Assembly (NCBI RefSeq): GCF_019649055.1
Contig: NW_026570310.1
Location: forward strand, 540,558 to 604,557
Direction: 5' to 3'
Source: Paramacrobiotus metropolitanus
Taxonomy: Eukaryota; Tardigrada; Eutardigrada; Parachela; Macrobiotidae
Length of the DNA stretch: 64,000 nucleotides
This document shows positions 20,561 through 31,682 of the stretch, one piece after another; the first letter of the stretch is position 1, and the number at the start of each line of letters is the position of its first letter. The notes under the pieces were generated by a model, which did no database searches, had not been told where the DNA came from, and saw only the letters and a program-made list of their open reading frames with translations. A program made the position numbers and the translations under genes.

Positions 20561-21410
20561 TGAGTGTCACTGTGTACAGATAGCACCGTGTTTCAGTATG
20601 AATGGAACCTGTTTTATGTACATTTTCGCGTCTAAAATACATGGTCTGCATAATAAATACCGTGAAAACAACTAATTCCGCAATGTACCTGGAATTTGTC
20701 GTTGCAGAACTGCAGCTGGAAGGAAGACGGTGGAAGCTTGGCTGACGAGCTGCCTGCTAACGATTACAGGGCCTGAAATTGGCACAAAAAACCAAAACAT
20801 CACACCACGATCGTAAAATAAACAATCTTTGTTTGCTTAATCAACAACAACAGAAGCAGTACATTTATTGGCACTGAAAAAATATAAAATAAGGCCATAT
20901 AGTACAGTACGAAAACTAAAAACCCGTACTAGTTTTGTCTAAACAGATCCAACGCCATAGACTTACTTGCTGAAACTGTATGCCAAGCCGTGGCGATCAG
21001 CGCAACTCAAAAGGCTCGTGAAATCCACAAATGCCGCAGTTATGGAAGAGTTCGAGATAACGGCAATAAATCAAACTTTAAAAGGCATTAGATGTTTTAT
21101 TGTTTCGTTTCCTAAAGAAGTACTGGCGAACCCACACATCGAAATTACTGAATGCGGTGTGTGCACGCCGTGCGTCTTCATAATCAAGCTGTGCACACAG
21201 TACGCTACTTAGCAACAGCGCCACCAGTACCCAGTTGGAGCAGAACTGACCACGCTAGTATAGGCCATGGGTCAGGCACAGCACTGCGGTGGCGGTAGTA
21301 GCCACCGGTCAGCAGCACTGCCCCTGGCGCAGGGGCGCCCCTCATGGCAGTAGAAGTGGTAGTATTCATCAGAGGGCTTTGGCTTCCGTACGCAGCAGTA
21401 AACCTCCGGG
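20561..21410. other. Non-coding stretch with one unsupported short open frame
   Basis: A plus-strand frame at 20967-21212 could encode about 80 residues but starts without ATG and matches nothing recognised. The rest shows no feature. Confidence 0.4.
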
Positions 21411-22466
21411 TTACTGCTGCAAAGCGTTTTTTGGCATAGGCGCCCCTCGAGCAACAGGCAGTGCTGCCCTCGCAGCTGGGCGGAGATAAGGTCGCAAACG
21501 GACTGACCTGGCAGCAGCTGTCCGTATAACCTCCGCTGCCAAATCAAGTGTCCGGAAATCAATTAATGGTACACGGACAGGTACCATTTTCCCTTCAGGT
21601 AAACGGATACAGCAGTCAGCTGTGGCAGTGACAGCATCAGCGGAGATATGTCTGTCTGCCGGGGATGAGCTGGAAATGGCATTCCGTGCCATTGCTGCTG
21701 ACAATAAGATTGGACTGCTCTTACCACCGCGGCTCTCACACAAACCGGGTACCTCTAAGCAGGGCTTCGGAAATGAAATGGCATCATATGAAATGGCATC
21801 AGATGCCATTGTCGTCAAAACCGCGCGCTGCAGGGGCTGTGGTGGTAATTTGCGCGAAGCATGTTGTGGCGAAACAGGAAAACACCCTGTTGTGACTTCC
21901 TTCGCGCAGCTATTAGAAACAGGATTCGAAGGGGTTGAGCGATTCTGCAATTCTTGGAGTAGCGCTGGACTTCTTTCAGCCACCCCTTTGAAGAAATTAC
22001 GTTCTCGCTCTAACTGAACAGCAGCAAATCTGTAATGCTCCTTCTCTTCCCGAAGAGCTACTAGCTCTTTTTCCAGTTGATGAATGCGCTGCTCGGCGGG
22101 ATTATGGAACGGAAGGGGTGCCCGTTGTTCAGTATGGCCAGCGCTATAAGTGACATAGTGGCTCACCTGCTGGATTCTGTCAGACGCGTAACGATCCCAC
22201 TGGCTTTCTCTGGCTAGCGCAAGCGTAGTTGAGTGGAGTCCATACGGAGAAGGGTTGGCAGAATCCTTAGAACTGTCCGGGATATGATGTGGAACGGCAC
22301 GGATCCCGTATAGGAAGGTGTTCGTTTCGGGCAGTCCGTAATCCACTGGTATGTCGCCTGTGGGGCAGGCGGAAGACACGCGCGCCCACGCAGAAATCGG
22401 ATATCCAGAATAGGCCGCTGAAGGCGGCGGAATTGGCCGGGAAACTGCAGGGTACGCCATCGGCAT
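21411..22466 (-). CDS. Unrecognised protein with a central coiled coil
   Basis: The frame gives 351 residues from the ATG at 22466, the first ATG after an upstream in-frame stop. The N-terminus is Pro/Ser/Ala/Tyr-rich and looks disordered. Residues about 122-160 (EQRIHQLEKELVALREEK...) form a strong heptad coiled coil. The remainder is low in hydrophobic content until a short helical stretch near the end. An in-frame GAG|GTTATA near the 3' end could be a splice donor, so the true C-terminus may differ. No catalytic or binding motif was recognised. A regulatory or scaffold role is possible but unsupported. Confidence 0.45.
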   Translation of the reverse strand: MPMAYPAVSRPIPPPSAAYSGYPISAWARVSSACPTGDIPVDYGLPETNTFLYGIRAVPHHIPDSSKDSANPSPYGLHSTTLALARESQWDRYASDRIQQVSHYVTYSAGHTEQRAPLPFHNPAEQRIHQLEKELVALREEKEHYRFAAVQLERERNFFKGVAERSPALLQELQNRSTPSNPVSNSCAKEVTTGCFPVSPQHASRKLPPQPLQRAVLTTMASDAISYDAISFPKPCLEVPGLCESRGGKSSPILLSAAMARNAISSSSPADRHISADAVTATADCCIRLPEGKMVPVRVPLIDFRTLDLAAEVIRTAAARSVRLRPYLRPAARAALPVARGAPMPKNALQQ

Positions 22467-22714
22467 CGGCGACCCAAATTGGGCTGGGGCAATACCGCAG
22501 CCACCGAAAGGCTGATACGTTGTTCAAACCAGGAGCGCCATTTGTCATAGGTAGTGCTACCTAAATCCTATAATCTACAATATGGGGAAACATGGGGAGT
22601 CCCTAAATAATACCTTTTATTCATAAATGGGAGAAAATACATAAAAATGGATAAATCCAGATCAGAGACACTGATAATCCAGCCTAAAATCCATTAACAG
22701 GAGCATTTCTATAG

Positions 22715-24156
22715 CTAATCGCCATCACGGGCGGCTACAGTATACACCGTGACACCGTTCATCATCGCATTTCGCAAGATGTGGGTCAGCCGTGGGATGA
22801 TGGCCTTGTGGACGCGTTCGACAAACGTCTGCAGAATTACAAGAACAGCAGGCAATTCAATACCCGATGCAACTGGGACTAGAAAATGTAGACCGCGTAG
22901 TCCGTCGGCCGCCCGCTCGAGAATTTAGGAAATAATGTTACGGAAACAAAAATTCGGTCAGACTGACGAAGAGGAAAAGTGGAAACATCCAGGAAATTAA
23001 AACTGTCATTTTCAAAGTCAACCACTCTGTAGGAAACAGCGAAAGCCTTCCGTGATCGGTTTGCAAATGACGTCGCAGCACGCGTTGAAACTAAGCATGT
23101 AGATACTATCAGACCTGTGCATCTATTTTTAACTATTTAACTTAGCGCGAGTCATTTTCGAGTTTTAACGTAACTCCGAAGAGCTGCTTCCCGAAAACCT
23201 AACTCTACCGTAACTCGCGCAAAAATTGCACATATCGTCAATGGTGACGTAACTGAATAACTCAAAAAGCGGGTTTCTAGGATGGATACGAGTACTAGTA
23301 GCGCAACTCGTAACGTAACTCGCACGCTAGCCGTAAGACCCCTGAATTCTAACTGTGTGTGGAACCTCACAGTTCTGGGTGCTACTACCACAAATTCAAC
23401 ATAAAATTGACGAACCTGCACTGCGCTGACGGATGGCTCCAGTTCCACTTCCTTGGTTTCCACAATATACTGCAACTGTCGATCCGCGACGCCGACGCAC
23501 ATCACAGCCCGGCAGTAGTCACTAATGGTAGTCGTTGCTAGTCGCCCGTGCATCTCTTTCACCCAACCATCCAGCTGTGCTTCTGGCACCCCCTGGCAAT
23601 CCTCTGGCAGGGGCAAACTGCACTTGACAAAACTTCCCGGTCCCACGCGCTGGGGCAGCGTCACCCTTTGCTCTGTCTCCTGACGCTCACGCGGCCCCGA
23701 AATCCACCAGTCGCGGGGAACGGGCCAGCGCAGGAGATGCAAGGGGACCAGGTCCGTCCAGGTGCCGTTGCCGCTGTCGTCCGGGCCCTGCACTACGACG
23801 ACAGTATGCTGCAAATGGGGTGTTGATGACGCGGGGACCAGGTTCAGCGTCTTTGCGGTCCACCAGCGCCACGCACCGCCCGGATATTCCCGGCGCAGCA
23901 CTTCCACCGCACCGCTCATTAGCGGAGCGGTACGCCGGTTCTTGTAAAAGCGGTGGTACCAGCTCCTGGTCAGTCCAAGCCCGCGGATGGTGCGGAAGAC
24001 GCTGTGGAAGGGGACGAGTTCGCGGCGAAGGTGGGGACACAGCAGATCGACGTACAGCCCGTTGTCAGCCACGTCCACCACGCGTCCGTACAGCAGGACA
24101 CCGTCGTCGTCCACAACGTTGATATGACTCGGGTAGGGAGAAAACGAGGAAAACAT
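22715..24156 (-). CDS. Two-exon unknown protein, possible Tudor-like N-terminus
   Basis: Exon 1 runs 24156-23416 and exon 2 runs 22828-22715, joined in phase 0 by a 587-bp intron with CAG|GTTCGT donor and CTGCAG acceptor; 284 residues result. Exon 1 alone stays open to 23152, but the extra part reads as non-coding. The N-terminal part (VLLYGRVVDVADNGLYVDLL) suggests a small beta-barrel of Tudor or PWWP-like kind that reads chromatin or methylated ligands; this is a guess from its strand pattern. The middle is Trp-rich (WRWWTAK, DWWISG). Exon 2 is a helix (FVERVHKAIIPRLTHIL) and then a short tail. No known family was recognised; it looks like a lineage-specific host gene. Confidence 0.5.
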
Positions 24157-24830
24157 GGCTGACGATAAATATGGTACCCGTAGTTCAGCACCACAGTCCA
24201 CAGAGACAGCTGGACAACAAGCAGAAAGCGCTGGAAGGAAGTCTAAGGTTGTTTAAGAAAGTGGTCAGCAGAACACTGCCAAAAATTCAAAATGGAGTGT
24301 CTACAAATAAAATAATTTTGCGGTTACTTGCCAATAGTTTGAATGAAAAGAGAAAAAATTGGCATCGATGACGATACTACAGCGAATTGCATGTAGCTGA
24401 ACGACTGTACCGACGACTCGAGATGCTACTATTTGAACATGTCAAGTTCCTTATGACTCCTGACCGAAAACTGACTACTGTATTCAGTCAAACTACGAGC
24501 GAATAGACTGGGAGCAACATAAGTCTGCATTCACCGCATCGCGTTTAACGTATAGTGGATACAGACCAGCTACAGATATGTACGTACTGTACCACCACGT
24601 ACACTTCAGCTCAACCCGGATATGGAGCACCAGCAGCACAGCTGGATGGTTAGGTGAAAGTGAAAGCACTTTGCTCGGTGCGCAGGCCTAGCGGGAAATT
24701 TACTGACCAATGATAGAAATCAACCTGCAAATTTCGAAAGTGTCAATACGGAAATAGACGGAAGTGACACATTGGTAGAATCAAACAGGATCACTTCGGA
24801 ACATCCTTATGCGCGCCGTTCATGTGCTTT
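24157..24830. other. Non-coding stretch
   Basis: No open frame of note, no repeat and no motif was seen apart from the region just upstream of the unknown gene at 24156, where its promoter should lie. Confidence 0.45.
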
Positions 24831-24960
24831 TTTATACATCTATCTGGTACCAAACGCCGCTGATCAATACATTTTGCTCACTGGCAACTGGCATGCGATA
24901 CGCTTCATGGCAAGCGATGCGCGATACGATACGCTCTACTGGCCCTTCTAGTTCCCGAAC

Positions 24961-25610
24961 ATCGTGCATTTCGCCGCGGCGTGCAACGTGGACCAGTCGT
25001 TCGTCTGCCCGCTGAACTGTTCCAACGTCAACGTCCTTTGAACCCACGCCCAGTACGAGCCGGTCGGGCGGTACTGCAACCTCCATTTATTGGTGTTTAT
25101 TTCGACCGACGAGATATACGGGGAGACCACCGACGGGTCCGTTGTGAAGACCCGACCGTCTTCGTCCCCATCAACCCGTACGCGGCCTCCAGATTGCCTG
25201 GTGACGACCTACAGGGGCTGCCTTCCCCTTTCCATAGATCACCACCCGCGCCAACATCTTCGACCCGTGACAGTATCCGGGGCAGTCATCCCGCGCTTCA
25301 TCAGCAACCTTCTGAGGGTCGCCCGATGCCGGTACAAGGCCGTGGGCGGTCACCCCGCGGTTCTTCCACGTTCTGGACATGTGCGCCGCTCTGGACATCC
25401 TGGTGCTCGGTGGAAGGATCGGGGAGGTGTACACCATTGGCCCAGGTGTTGCTGGTAATTTTCGGTGCGGGACACGGTGTGGGGGAGTGGACAGAGACAA
25501 AATCGACCGGACGTTGCCCGTCGGAAGCTAGAGAAACTGGGATGGATGTCGAAGATTCAGTTCCAGGGTGGTGGTCGACCACGATTGCCATAGTTTACGA
25601 ATTTCTGTAA
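24961..25610 (+). pseudogene. dTDP-glucose 4,6-dehydratase (TGDS/RmlB-like) relic
   Basis: Pieces of the short-chain dehydrogenase family enzyme follow each other in the right order but in different frames: IVHFAAACNVDQSFV, NVNVL (then a stop at 25039-25041), VFISTDEIYG with the catalytic-region pattern, INPYAAS (the Tyr of the YxxxK motif, with Lys replaced), ITTRANIFDP, VIPRFISNLL, FFHVLDMCAALDIL and GEVYTIG. At least four frame changes and several stops break it. The enzyme converts dTDP-glucose to a 4-keto-6-deoxy sugar. No introns separate the blocks, so this is either a processed retrocopy or a decayed intronless gene, possibly acquired. The region before 24961 may hold more decayed sequence. 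Confidence 0.8.
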
Positions 25611-25640
25611 TATAATTACCCTACCTCGTATTTAATCTTG

Positions 25641-27000
25641 TGGCACGGAAAGCTTCTTGAAAAATAATGGTACAGCCGTAAGCGTTGTCTGACTGTTATC
25701 GGTGTTATCAAGCAAGGTCATGACAAGCTAAGCTTACTTTGAACCAATGTAAAAAAACGGTTTCACTGTACAACGTAGTTTACTAAAAATTATGTATAAA
25801 ATTAACTCAAACCTATTTTTATGTTCAGTGCAAAATTCATATTATATACTACTTGCAGATAAAATGACAATGTTATCATAAGATTATAACAGAATTAAAA
25901 AAGCCATTTGTGGCATTCGATGACGCATAAGGAAGAACGCGGCTCTGCTTCCACTGTCACGGACAAAACCAGGACTGCGCCACCGGCACCACGGAGAACG
26001 TGGCCGACGATCAATCTGCCCAACAACGCTGAAAATATTCCTCGGAGCGGCAGCAGACGACCCACATGATAATAATGAATAATTATGATTTATAGTATTA
26101 CGGTACATTTACAGCATTCGTCAGTAATCTGCGCGTGCAACAGCTTTTGGATTGCAGAACTGTGGTTTGACAAATTTAATTAATTCAAATTGCAGCTAAT
26201 TCAAGTGAAGAAATAATTATTAATGAAAATTATTAATAACATAGTCATTAATAACATAACGCTAATAGCGTTATTACGTAATAACATTTTCTGAACATAA
26301 TTATTCTGAGCATATTTATTTTTCCAATTATTATGTTTATTTTTATTTCTAATTGTTTTTCTAGATTTTTTTTATAATTCCAGAAACCGGTTGACTGGTC
26401 AAAACAAATAAACTGTAATAATCGCAAATTCGGCTGAAACCAGAGTAATGCCAGGTCGCATGAAAAATTACCCAATATAGATAGAAATTCAGCAACGGCC
26501 TCTAACAGGGGATGAACGGCTAGTTCACCCCTGTGCGCGAACAGAAACGGAAACTGAACGCCAACACACTGCACACTTTATCGCTCTCTCATACAACACA
26601 TCAAAGGCCACCGCAGCACCTTGCTGCGGGGCAAAAAGGAAAAAGCATCCAGCTCAGACGACGAAATCTAGCAACTGAAGAATCTACCAGATTTAGAATC
26701 TGGTAGATGGAGAAAAACACGGCAAAAACAGCAAAACAACCTAGCAGCCGCCTGTGCGCGGGTGAACGGGGAGGCCACTCCTCCTCACAGGCCGATACAG
26801 AAATCAGAACGTTTGCACAGAATTTACAATAATTAGTACGAATAAATTTTACTGAGGATGTATGAATATGTGTTAAATTGTATTGCAGTGAAGGAACTCG
26901 GCAAAAGCATTTAACTTCCTAACTGACCTTACAGCAATTTGCGCCGTCATTGCACCATTGGTGCTGGCCGAACGCGATGGCGAATCGGTTTATTTGATGT
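25641..27000. other. AT-rich non-coding stretch with short palindromes
   Basis: No gene is supported. Several small hairpins lie at 26500-26800, including CCGCAGCA/TGCTGCGG at about 26610 and a stronger one at 26682-26708. Confidence 0.5.
26682..26708. repeat. Perfect 12-bp hairpin with 3-base loop
   Basis: ATCTACCAGATT (26682-26693) and AATCTGGTAGAT (26697-26708) are exact reverse complements separated by TAG. Its role is unknown. Confidence 0.9.
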
Positions 27001-27015
27001 TGCCGCGCACCCGGC

Positions 27016-27022
27016 TATAAAA
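27016..27022 (+). promoter_or_regulatory. TATA box of an orphan promoter-like site
   Basis: TATAAAA lies in a GC-richer patch 42 bp before a long hairpin and is not followed by a convincing coding region. It could drive a non-coding transcript. Evidence is weak. Confidence 0.3.
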
Positions 27023-27063
27023 CTCACTACGAGCGAAGACAACCTTTCACTGCTTTCTGCTAT

Positions 27064-27132
27064 AGTGAATCCGGGTTTCTAGCTGGTGTGCATTGTGTGC
27101 AAAAGCCCATTTACCCGAAACCCGGATTCACT
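27064..27132. repeat. 16-bp perfect inverted repeat, 37-base loop
   Basis: AGTGAATCCGGGTTTC (27064-27079) pairs exactly with GAAACCCGGATTCACT (27117-27132). The arms are GC-rich in an AT-rich setting. It may be the ends of a tiny element or an RNA stem. Confidence 0.9.
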
Positions 27133-30100
27133 TTTCTCAGAAACTGCGAACCGCAGCACTTTCGTGAAAGATTAACATTTCGGTTTATTTGCGTCCACCG
27201 CGCGATCACTCAACCAGTTCTCCACTGAACTGAAGATGACTTGTGAAGAATTATTTCTTTCTGCATATAATTTTGGCGTGTGATTGAATCACAGACATTG
27301 CATTGTACTCCGTGATCTGAAACTGCGTCAATATTGCTCGTTAGTTGTGACCGTTATCGCACATATCCTGGTGTGATCTCCATCTCCTGCCGGTGTCCTC
27401 CAGACTGCATCTTTACCTCAGCTTGGGAGCTCTTTCATAGTACTACCAGGAGCCTTTTGGGAATCTATGAACCTGGGTCAAGTCGGACTAAAGGCGAGGG
27501 GATTCCTTGGTGTGTACCACTCTCGGACGCGAGCGAGCGGCGGAAATCCAAACAGTTTCCAGTCTGCTCTTCCGGTTTCCGGCGGGCATCCGCCCACGGC
27601 CTGCGGCAGTCCCCACAGCGCCGTCCACTTGCTGTAGAGTAAGTGCGTTGTACGCAGAATACAGTGTGCGTGATTTCATAAGAAACAGCTTCGGCTTCGC
27701 CTCCGCGTTTCTGGTGACCTGACGTGGCTTTGGGGGTTTGCTAATTTCGAGTATGGTCGTGAAGCCAGTGAATGAAACAACTGCATAGGACTGCAGTGAA
27801 AGGTCATCCCGTAGGGAAGTTGCTTCACTGCACAATGACAACTGTGGGATTCTCTTGCTGTCAGCCTCCGTCTACGAACTCTCGTACTACTTACTGTAGC
27901 TGTCAGAAATGCGCGCGAATTTTATAAGTGCTTTTATGTAAACGGTTTTCGAAAGGCATTCACTACGAGCATCTCAATTTTATACTTTGCTCATTCGGAT
28001 TCTGCATGTAAATCTTGAATTTCTACGTTTCCGCAGGTACAATCTTGAATTATCTGCTTTTACTAATCTAAAGTAACCAAAAGATTCTGTAATCATACAT
28101 TTTGGGCATTCGTTTGTTTTTACTTTTGCTCGTTCGCGCCGATTTTAGCGGCTTGAAGCCTTGAAGAAGTCCTGACGATAATCGTATCGTCGCAATCTCA
28201 TTGGTCGGTTAGCGACATACGCTCATTCGCTTCGCGATACCTAGTGCAGATTTAGATACGAAAGTTATCAGTTATTAGTCTGTTTTCGGTTCGTTCCATG
28301 AGCCAATCAAAGTTTACGCGATATTGTGACATAGAACTTGATTTTTTGAGTGTTCCTTGAATATACTTAGATATTGTTCTTACTTTTGAAAAATAACATC
28401 TCCTTAGTCATCGAAATAATGCTTGCGAATTGCCCGTTGTGTTATGAATTAGGAAATCTTTCTGCTTTAGCGCTCATCCGTGAAACTTTTCCAAAACCCG
28501 TTGCACCGGCACGCTAGTAGCGAATTTGCAGTTAGCACTTCTTTAATTTCTGTTCGGCGTTTCCGTCTGGACTACGCCTTCGCGACATCCTCATCCAGCG
28601 CAACCGTGTTTGGCGCGCATTCCGTCTGGAACACTGCTGGATTATGTTCTGCAGAGGAGTCGGCGTGTTACCGACAATGCGCGCCTGCACAAATTGGAGA
28701 TCAACTAGTCAGGAAATCAGCCAACCCGACGTCGACGGTAAACAGTTTTGCCCACTAAGTATCCGGTAGAAGAGTCCTCAGGACAGCGCTAGCTGGTGAA
28801 CTTGTGGCTAGAAGTGACCAGAACGGTGGCACGCGGAATTTACAGCGCAAACAACTTATATTAAAATACATAAACAAGGAGATAAATAATTATTATGAGT
28901 ACGGAAAGAACACCAGGAAAACATACATAGTAAATAAAATACCATTTTTAAAAATGCATGTTGAATACGTATTGCGTGGCTCATATCGTTTACGGGTACA
29001 CCGAGGTCGCGTTATCGGTTATACTGTTGACTCCACAATTCTGAGGCTACTGTATCTGTAAACCGGCTGCGCAGATGGCATGGAAAGAATGTGTATCCCA
29101 GTTTTGCGTAAAGCAGGATGATGATTTGATTCTTTATAAGTGATAAACGTCCAACAAAGGAAGCAATTTAAACCTGTACGCAGGAAATTATTTGTGCTTA
29201 GAATGCATTCTTTAATACTTCGCGCTGTGCGTAGAATGCCTGGATTTGAACAGACGGTCGTTTTACATGTATGGATTGGCTGTTTTTGCATTATGTAAAG
29301 ATTTTCGCTAATTTCCGTCATCAGTTCTGTGTATCGATAAGTCTTGGCTTGGGAACTGGTGCGCAGTTTGTGCAGATTTGAGAGAGCAGAAGAAACTTTT
29401 ATTTGGAAATTATTCGCGTGCGTACAGAGTAGGTGTAGGTAGTTCGCCGTTCGGAGCAGAGGTTCTCACTCTACCGATTCTCTACGAGATTCGGCCATCA
29501 TGTGCGATATTTTACCTACTAAATTTTTGAAGTCCTTTCAAGTTTTTGGGACGTGAAAGTTTCGCAAAGCAATTTCAGTAGAAAATCCGTCTTCACTGAT
29601 CATGAAAATTGAATGTAAAAGAATTGTATAAGCTACAGAATTACAATTATGTCTATGCATATTTGTTTTGAAAAAGATATGAAATCTTCAGCGGTGGCCT
29701 TTGCGTCATAAACTTTAACGCTTTCGGTGTGGTTGAGTTTGGCGTGCGTTACACAGCACACAGTCTGCATTAGTGGCTGAAGCGCCAAAAATTGTAATTC
29801 AGCAGCCGATGGATCGATTCACACTGGGGCAGTTCTTTTTTATCCTGAAGCGAGCTACGCCTCGCCAGTTATCCCGGAAATGCAAAGTACAGGCGTGGCA
29901 CCGAGGGGGGTGTATGTTATGGCGTTAGGCGAAAGATGTATTGAAGGAGTGATAGATTATGCGCTCCTGTTACGGCTTATTGAATGCAAGACATAAGCCG
30001 GCCCAAGGTCGCCGTCCTCTAATAAAAACAGAATCGTACGAAAAATAATAATAAAAATGGATAGCAAATACGTAAGTGTTTTTCTTGCTGTATTTTATTA

Positions 30101-31660
30101 AATTTTAATGGTGTGTGACCATATTCTCGATGAAACCCGCAATCACACGAATTATTTTCTTGCTTATTGCAGTGATAGTTGGTGTACATTTCACTTCATT
30201 CCTGCATAGAGTGCTAACGGACAAATAATTACTGCTTTAATTTACAATTTTCTGAATTATTTTATAGGTTTCCTGCTGGGGGCGAGCCACGCGGCGTCGG
30301 CCGGATTCTGCTAGGCGCGAACCACGCGGTGTCAGTTGGATCCTGCTAGGCGCAAATACCGCGGCGGCGATTTCGTACTTCGGTAAGGTTAGACGTGTAC
30401 AGTATTGCTAACAATTAACGATTAAAGTAAACATATTTAACAGCGGATGCATTAGTCTGGCTGATCTCCGCCGCGGGATTTCTTAAAATTATTTGCAATC
30501 ACGGTTTCGCAATCGTAACTCATCATTGTCAGAGGCTTATACTTAATAGTTGTCGTCTGTAGTCTGCAGTACGCATAACTTTGCTTTCTTGCCGCCTTTG
30601 TCCACTGTGCATCGGTTATGGTATTCCGTGTAGAGTGCGCTGGTTCGCGCTATGCACTGCAGTCGGTGTGTTTTGCGGTAAAATTGCAATACAGTTCGAG
30701 GATATATAACCAGTTAGAGATTTTGCCTTCCAGGTAACAAACAAGACTTTGTCTCGAACGTTGGTATGGTGACCTTTAAACCACATTAATTTTGGAGACA
30801 ATGGATACGCTGCACCCAAAAATCAGTATTAGGAAACAAATATTGGAGAAAGCAAGCACGAGAAAATACGAGATGAGAATAAAAATGTGAAAAGAATAAG
30901 AATTAGTAAGAAGATGAAGACTAAGGACAAGAATATGAAAATATCACTTGCATTGTTTGTACAATGTGCAATAAAAGCTGCCTTTGTTATAATTACGTAC
31001 CAACGCGTCACATCAGCCGCACAGCGGACTGCCGCAGCAGCCGGCGCATCAGCATTGTACTGCGTGGGACGAATGCTATACTTACTGTATTGTCTTTGTA
31101 CGGCTGTTACATAAAGTTATTGGCACAGAACATTTGGGGAATCCTAGTTACCGCATACGTTTATTAGAAAATTAATCATAAGAAAACATTGGAATTGTTA
31201 GTGTTAAATTAGTACTGAAAAAGTTATTAAAAAATTATTTGTGTTAAATTATTAGTGTTAAATTAAACTATAAATTAAGCTGGGAAACGATGTGAATACG
31301 TAGAAAAATCAGCTTTGTTTAAGTAGTATACACACGGCTTTTCATTATTATAAACGTAAAACGTATTCAATAAATTTGTCTTTATTATAATGCTAAGTTC
31401 ATTTCGTTGATGTTTTTCTAAATTTATTTTATAAATTATTTTTTGTCACTACAATTGATTTTAGTACCTCCGGTTCTAATCACTTCAATCTGATTCTACA
31501 TTTGGTGACCTTTATGATTGCATTGGCTAAGCACCGAAATAAAGTGATCATTCATGATTTACGTAATTGGCGTTCTCTCTGTCTTTCCTTCTCGCATTCT
31601 TTCGCTTCGCCTTATCACGCTTGTACATTTTTAGTTACAATAAGCTAACAGTTTTGTTTG
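27133..31660. other. Long non-coding stretch
   Basis: Open frames are short, without family motifs, and lie at chance-like positions (for example 27334-27642 and 28480-28758). AT content is high. Apart from the minisatellite at 30271-30370 and a T-rich acceptor-like tract just before the haspin start, nothing was found. Confidence 0.5.
30271..30370. repeat. 35-bp GC-rich minisatellite, three units
   Basis: Units start at 30271, 30306 and 30341, each beginning TYCTGCTRGGCGC-like and carrying ACGCGG (third unit diverged and slightly short). They stand out from the surrounding AT-rich DNA. Confidence 0.85.
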
Positions 31661-31682
31661 CAGAGAGTCCCGAATCCGAAGA

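Noticed and set aside
27334-28758. Short plus-strand frames of about 90-100 codons
   Set aside because: No family motif, no splice context and composition like surrounding non-coding DNA.
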